Source of the DNA: a virus
IMG/VR virus record: IMGVR_UViG_3300006916_000414
Location: 1-23,094 of that record
DNA length: 23,094 bases
Direction: 5' to 3' (one strand)
How positions within the stretch are numbered: the stretch's first letter is position 1; each line of letters begins with the position of its first letter. A program made the translations under genes and the position numbers. The notes beneath the pieces were generated by a model that was not told the origin of the DNA, ran no database searches, and worked only from the letters and a program-made list of their open reading frames with translations. Below are positions 20,897 through 23,094 of this stretch, piece after piece.

Positions 20897-21102
20897 TTCA
20901 CCCTCCTAATCTTTGGTCTCTTTCCGTAACGTGTAATGTATTTCTTTGCACTCGCAACCGTCAGGAATCCACGCAGGCGAGCCGCAGGTGGGACCGCTTC
21001 CTCTGGAAGTGTTGTCGTAAATCCGACAGTGTGACCACCATCCTTACCAACAAATAGCTCAGGCCAGATGTAGTGACCTTTGTAGTGAATTAAGTTATCC
21101 AT
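20893..21102 (-). CDS. First gene of the main leftward operon, hypothetical
   Basis: The protein has 69 residues from ATG 21102, 5 nt after GGAG. It is a small alpha/beta protein: 'LIHYKGHYIWPELFVGKDGGHTVGFTTTLPEEAVPPAARLRGFLTVASAKKYITRY', with a basic end. It lies about 25 nt downstream of the start predicted for promoter 21134-21163. No family is recognised. Confidence 0.55.
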   Translation of the reverse strand: MDNLIHYKGHYIWPELFVGKDGGHTVGFTTTLPEEAVPPAARLRGFLTVASAKKYITRYGKRPKIRRVK

Positions 21103-21133
21103 CGAGTCTCCAGTTTCAAGCAAACTTTTGCAA

Positions 21134-21164
21134 ACTATACAAAACAGCAGGGGGGTGGGTCAAT
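21134..21164 (-). promoter_or_regulatory. Leftward promoter of the main early operon
   Basis: On the minus strand TTGACC (plus 21158-21163) and TATAGT (plus 21134-21139) are 18 nt apart. The -35 box is embedded in a 15-bp element (21150-21164) repeated exactly upstream of the other leftward operon (23053-23067). RNA would start near 21127, just before the gene at 21102. Confidence 0.65.
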
Positions 21165-21249
21165 TGCAAAAAAAATCTAAAGGTCAAATATTTTTAGGAG
21201 GTGGGGTATATTCAACCTGGGGTCAACTTGCGTTGTGCTGTCTTTTGAA

Positions 21250-21429
21250 TTAGCAACGGCAATCTTTCTGCGTACTCTCATCTTTTACACACACAACACT
21301 AATGACATTTGCTCGGGAACTAACTTCACGCACAGCAGCGTTAGCATCGTCAGCCCGCACAACAATATTCCTAACGTCATCTTGTTTGCTGCCAGCAACG
21401 ATCGATTCAACAAAAAAGTAACTCGACAT
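21250..21429 (-). CDS. Small 59-residue ORF in the control region
   Basis: The frame from ATG 21429 has AGGGA 6 nt upstream, a proper ribosome site. The product ('MSSYFFVESIVAGSKQDDVR' onward) has a beta-alpha-beta-like pattern: 'NIVVRADDANAAVREVSSRANVISVVCVK', then a polar end with two Cys ('CRC'). Codon choice and protein-like composition support a real gene. It lies upstream of promoter 21134 and so needs its own promoter, which I cannot identify. Function is unknown; it could be a small regulator. Confidence 0.5.
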   Translation of the reverse strand: MSSYFFVESIVAGSKQDDVRNIVVRADDANAAVREVSSRANVISVVCVKDESTQKDCRC

Positions 21430-21547
21430 ATCAATTCCCTAATCTGAAGAAAGACGAACAAACACAACCATGTTTTTTGCATTGTCAAAAATGACGCCAC
21501 TCTTTTTTGCTTCTATAGACCAAAAATGTGTGCAGTTTTTTCAACCC

Positions 21548-21609
21548 TGTCAATTTGTCAGTGACTTTTTGTCACGTGCCAAGTTGTCAGTGACATTTTG
21601 GCAGGCCTG
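21548..21609. repeat. Direct and nested inverted repeats, possible operators
   Basis: TTGTCAGTGAC occurs at 21555-21565 and 21584-21594, 29 bp apart, each containing the palindrome GTCAgTGAC and each followed by a T-rich WTTTTG. GTGAC 21561-21565 and GTCAC 21571-21575 form a hairpin around TTTTT. TGCCAA 21577-21582 and TTGGCA 21598-21603 flank the second copy. CAGGCCTG (21602-21609) is an 8-bp palindrome. Confidence 0.6.
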
Positions 21610-21656
21610 TCTTACCTATTTTAACATAGCTCTCAGATCGCACACGATCGATTGTA

Positions 21657-21731
21657 ACGCATGCCAGGAAAATCCGACATCCTATTCGAATTGGCATTTT
21701 AAAATGCGTCATTCGCCTGGCAGGGATGCGA
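21657..21731. repeat. Long imperfect inverted repeat with central palindrome
   Basis: TGCCAGG (21662-21668) pairs with CCTGGCA (21716-21722), and flanking CGCA and TGCG extend the stem across a short bulge. Inside is GCATTTTAAAATGC (21694-21707), a perfect 14-bp palindrome. It could be a protein-binding site, an origin element or a structured RNA. Confidence 0.5.
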
Positions 21732-21779
21732 CGATTCATGCATTTTGAATCCAACAAAAAAACCTGGGACAACAAAGAC

Positions 21780-21906
21780 GAAAAAACCCCCTACCAATCG
21801 CAAACGATCAATAGAGGGTTTCAGCGCCTGCCAGCGCGATAGATCAAGCAGCTACGCAAAGGTAGCCTCAATCCGATTGAGGATTGTTCGTAAGATGCTG
21901 GCAGGC
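21780..21906 (-). ncRNA. Candidate structured noncoding RNA with intrinsic terminator
   Basis: On the minus strand a perfect 10-bp closing stem (plus 21826-21835 with 21897-21906, GCCTGCCAGC pairing with GCTGGCAGGC) encloses two hairpins: CCTCAAT with ATTGAGG around a 3-nt loop, and GCTAC with GTAGC around six bases. This makes a three-way junction of about 80 nt. Seven nt downstream lies a 14-bp terminator stem and six Ts. TACAAT (plus 21914-21919) sits where a -10 box would start RNA at or next to the first base of the closing stem, although the -35 is weak. No ORF fits. It is probably a stand-alone small RNA of about 125 nt. Confidence 0.6.
21781..21818 (-). terminator. Strong intrinsic terminator of the ncRNA
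   Basis: Plus-strand 21787-21800 pairs with 21805-21818 over 14 positions (four are G-T), closing a four-base loop (21801-21804). The minus-strand transcript then has six Us from the A run at 21781-21786. It terminates leftward transcription only. Confidence 0.8.
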
Positions 21907-21943
21907 AAAACAGATTGTAAAAGAGCAAGTGCCGATAGACAGC

Positions 21944-21975
21944 AAAAAACCCCTGTCCCAATTAAGAGACAGGGG
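21944..21975 (-). terminator. Intrinsic terminator after the 21987-22979 operon
   Basis: CCCCTGTC (21950-21957) and GACAGGGG (21968-21975) form a perfect 8-bp stem. The minus-strand product is followed by six Us (A run 21944-21949). It lies 11 nt past the stop of the gene at 21987. Confidence 0.85.
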
Positions 21976-21986
21976 CTGATTGTAGC

Positions 21987-22265
21987 CTATTCATCAAAAT
22001 AGCCTTCACCAAATTCTACATTGTAATGCGAGGCGATTCCCCTCAGCATTAAGTATTGGTTTCTTGTTACATTGTCGCCACTGCAAAAAATGCGAATGCC
22101 TCCGTCAATGTCTTTAAATTCAATAACAGCCAATATCCTATAGTCATCCTCACTGCAAAATGAAATATGCGGATGCGAAGTTGAATATGCGGACGGAACA
22201 ACGCCTAATGCAATTGTCACATCGCAGGATATTTCCATTAGCCTCATTGCTTTTTTGTTTTTCAT
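21987..22265 (-). CDS. Hypothetical protein, last gene of the distal leftward operon
   Basis: The protein has 92 residues from ATG 22265; a GGGGGTG-like site is about 5 nt upstream. It is mixed alpha/beta: 'DVTIALGVVPSAYSTSHPHISFCSEDDYRILAVIEFKDIDGGIRIFCSGDNV', then helix 'TRNQYLMLRGIASHY' and an acidic end. No family is recognised. A strong terminator follows. Confidence 0.55.
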   Translation of the reverse strand: MKNKKAMRLMEISCDVTIALGVVPSAYSTSHPHISFCSEDDYRILAVIEFKDIDGGIRIFCSGDNVTRNQYLMLRGIASHYNVEFGEGYFDE

Positions 22266-22275
22266 TCAACACCCC

Positions 22276-22608
22276 CTATCGATTTTCATTGGCAAACTGA
22301 TGTGCAGCTTCCCAAATTAGGTACAGTTCAGAATTATCGGTATCAGCAAAATCGGTTTCAGAATCGAAATAGATAGTCTCGCACAAAATGCGTTTGTCGT
22401 CCGCAGATGCTGAGACGTTTTCCCATTTACCATCGATCTGTTTTACGATTCGCCAATCGATATCGTAATTGTCCAAAACATATCGGCATTCTGATTCGCA
22501 ATCGCCTGGCGATGTGCAATCAAGTAAATCCTGCTTAATCGTTTTACGTTCATCGGCATTCCAGCTTGATGCTGAAACGTAACCGCAAAGACTCAATTCA
22601 ACAATCAT
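22276..22608 (-). CDS. Acidic hypothetical protein
   Basis: The protein has 110 residues from ATG 22608, chosen because it shares ATGA with the stop of the upstream small frame; ATG 22620 is an in-frame alternative. It is strongly acidic ('DETDFADTDNSELYL'-like stretch near the end) with five Cys, including 'SPGDCESECRYVL'. A DNA-mimic or protein-binding early protein is conceivable from the charge alone. No family is recognised. Confidence 0.5.
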   Translation of the reverse strand: MIVELSLCGYVSASSWNADERKTIKQDLLDCTSPGDCESECRYVLDNYDIDWRIVKQIDGKWENVSASADDKRILCETIYFDSETDFADTDNSELYLIWEAAHQFANENR

Positions 22609-22763
22609 TTTGTCACCCATTCTTTTATTTCGGCAATGGCTTGCGCTATCCCCTTGCGATGCATAAGACTAAACATTTCATTTTTGAACGGAAAACAAAC
22701 ACCGTTCCAAAATTTCATTTCATCATCGTTTAATTGATCAGCAATGTAAGATTACGTTGGCAT
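22605..22763 (-). pseudogene. Small gene with an early in-frame stop
   Basis: ATG 22763 reads Met-Pro-Thr and then TAA (plus 22752-22754). The same frame continues without a stop for 48 residues ('SYIADQLNDDEMKFWNGVC' onward, ending 'AIAEIKEWVTK'), protein-like and helical. The end overlaps the next ATG (ATGA). Either an internal ATG at 22718 starts a 37-residue product, or a single C-to-T change broke a 52-residue gene. A sequencing or assembly error is also possible. Confidence 0.4.
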
Positions 22764-22787
22764 TTGTTTCTATTTACCGACGTTTTC

Positions 22788-22979
22788 TTACTTATGCCCC
22801 AATTTTGCTCTAATTTCATCAGCAGCAATTTTAATAACTCCCCTGCGACATCCCTTGTCTAACCATTCCCATGCAGCGATTTCCCTATCCTCATCATCCA
22901 ATGATGAAACATCGTGGCAGTCATAAAAATATTTCAGTGCATCGTTATCGGTTAAAAAAACAAGATACGGTAATTTCAT
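22788..22979 (-). CDS. Small hypothetical protein, first gene of distal operon
   Basis: The protein has 63 residues from ATG 22979, 6 nt after GGGAG. 'PYLVFLTDNDALKYFYDCHDVSSLDDEDREIAAWEWLDKGCRRGVIKIAADEIRAKL' is a compact, acidic, helix-rich protein. It lies about 50 nt downstream of the start predicted for promoter 23038-23066. No family is recognised. Confidence 0.55.
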   Translation of the reverse strand: MKLPYLVFLTDNDALKYFYDCHDVSSLDDEDREIAAWEWLDKGCRRGVIKIAADEIRAKLGHK

Positions 22980-23037
22980 AGCTATCTCCCCACAATGTCT
23001 AAATGAAACGAATGACCATTGATGATCAGATGCAATT

Positions 23038-23067
23038 ACTATTCACGATGATGGGGGGTGGGTCAAT
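23038..23067 (-). promoter_or_regulatory. Leftward promoter of the distal operon
   Basis: On the minus strand TTGACC (plus 23061-23066) and AATAGT (plus 23038-23043) are 17 nt apart. The -35 lies in the same 15-bp element found at 21150-21164. It precedes the gene at 22979. Confidence 0.6.
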
Positions 23068-23094
23068 CCCACTTTCAAAATAATAACAAAATAA

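Larger units (their letters stand above)
21430..21779. other. Noncoding, repeat-rich control region
   Basis: This 350-bp stretch has no convincing gene. It holds clustered TGTCA/GTCAC motifs and nested inverted repeats (21548-21609) and a long imperfect stem with a 14-bp central palindrome (21657-21731). It lies between the ncRNA candidate and the 59-residue ORF. Position and repeats suggest an operator cluster or replication origin. No CRISPR or tRNA was seen. Confidence 0.5.

Noticed and set aside
21430-21580. TTGACA near minus-strand 21480-21490 and TTGACA near 21548-21553 as promoters of the 59-residue ORF
   Set aside because: Neither has an acceptable -10 box 16-18 nt downstream.
21470-21748. 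Rightward 92-residue frame in the control region
   Set aside because: It crosses the repeat cluster and palindromes, has no ribosome site and an unnatural Phe/Cys/His-rich composition.
21745-22002. Rightward 85-residue Lys/Arg/Thr-rich frame
   Set aside because: It runs antisense through the ncRNA candidate and both terminators; its composition comes from A-rich terminator sequence.
22605-22763. Stop-codon reassignment as explanation for the in-frame TAA
   Set aside because: TAA, TAG and TGA all end other well-supported genes here, for example SSB (TAA), the upstream chaperone (TAG) and the connector (TGA).
1-23094. CRISPR array, insertion sequence, integrase or attachment site
   Set aside because: No regularly spaced repeats, transposase motifs or integrase motifs were found on either strand.

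Overview
The window is part of a tailed double-stranded DNA phage genome (Caudoviricetes) with a siphovirus-type virion. It has an HK97-fold capsid, a ClpP-like prohead protease, four small head-tail joining proteins, a tail tube protein, a frameshifted pair of tail assembly chaperones and a tape measure of about 566 residues. No integrase, repressor, terminase, lysin or polymerase gene is recognisable here. Terminase and portal presumably lie to the left. The host cannot be fixed from sequence. Several small conserved proteins look like ones I associate with planctomycete and environmental phages, which is only a weak impression.

The layout is convergent. Positions 1-13448 hold the rightward late genes: portal end (partial), methyltransferase, prohead protease, major capsid protein with its own promoter, leader and terminator, a small structural protein, a glycosyltransferase-like protein, connector and tail-completion genes, tail tube, tail chaperones, tape measure, then five distal-tail or fibre candidates. 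Positions 13445-21102 hold a tightly overlapping leftward operon for DNA metabolism: small unknown genes, an SF2 helicase, a PD-(D/E)XK-like nuclease, a DUF3310 protein, a RusA resolvase split in two by an HNH endonuclease gene, a small membrane protein, SSB, a RecE/DUF3799-type exonuclease and several small proteins. Together these suggest replication supported by recombination.

Positions 21103-21990 are a control region with little coding. It holds a leftward promoter, a 59-residue ORF, clustered inverted and direct repeats, a probable structured noncoding RNA with its own intrinsic terminator, and a second terminator ending the next leftward operon (21987-22979). Both leftward operons start under promoters that share an identical 15-bp box (21150-21164 and 23053-23067).

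The strongest observations are four. (1) The rusA gene is interrupted by an HNH gene; removing exactly 504 bp between two ATGGC motifs would restore a 120-residue RusA. (2) A complete -1 frameshift signal joins the two tail chaperone ORFs. (3) A branched noncoding RNA candidate lies at 21780-21906. (4) A shared promoter box precedes both leftward operons.
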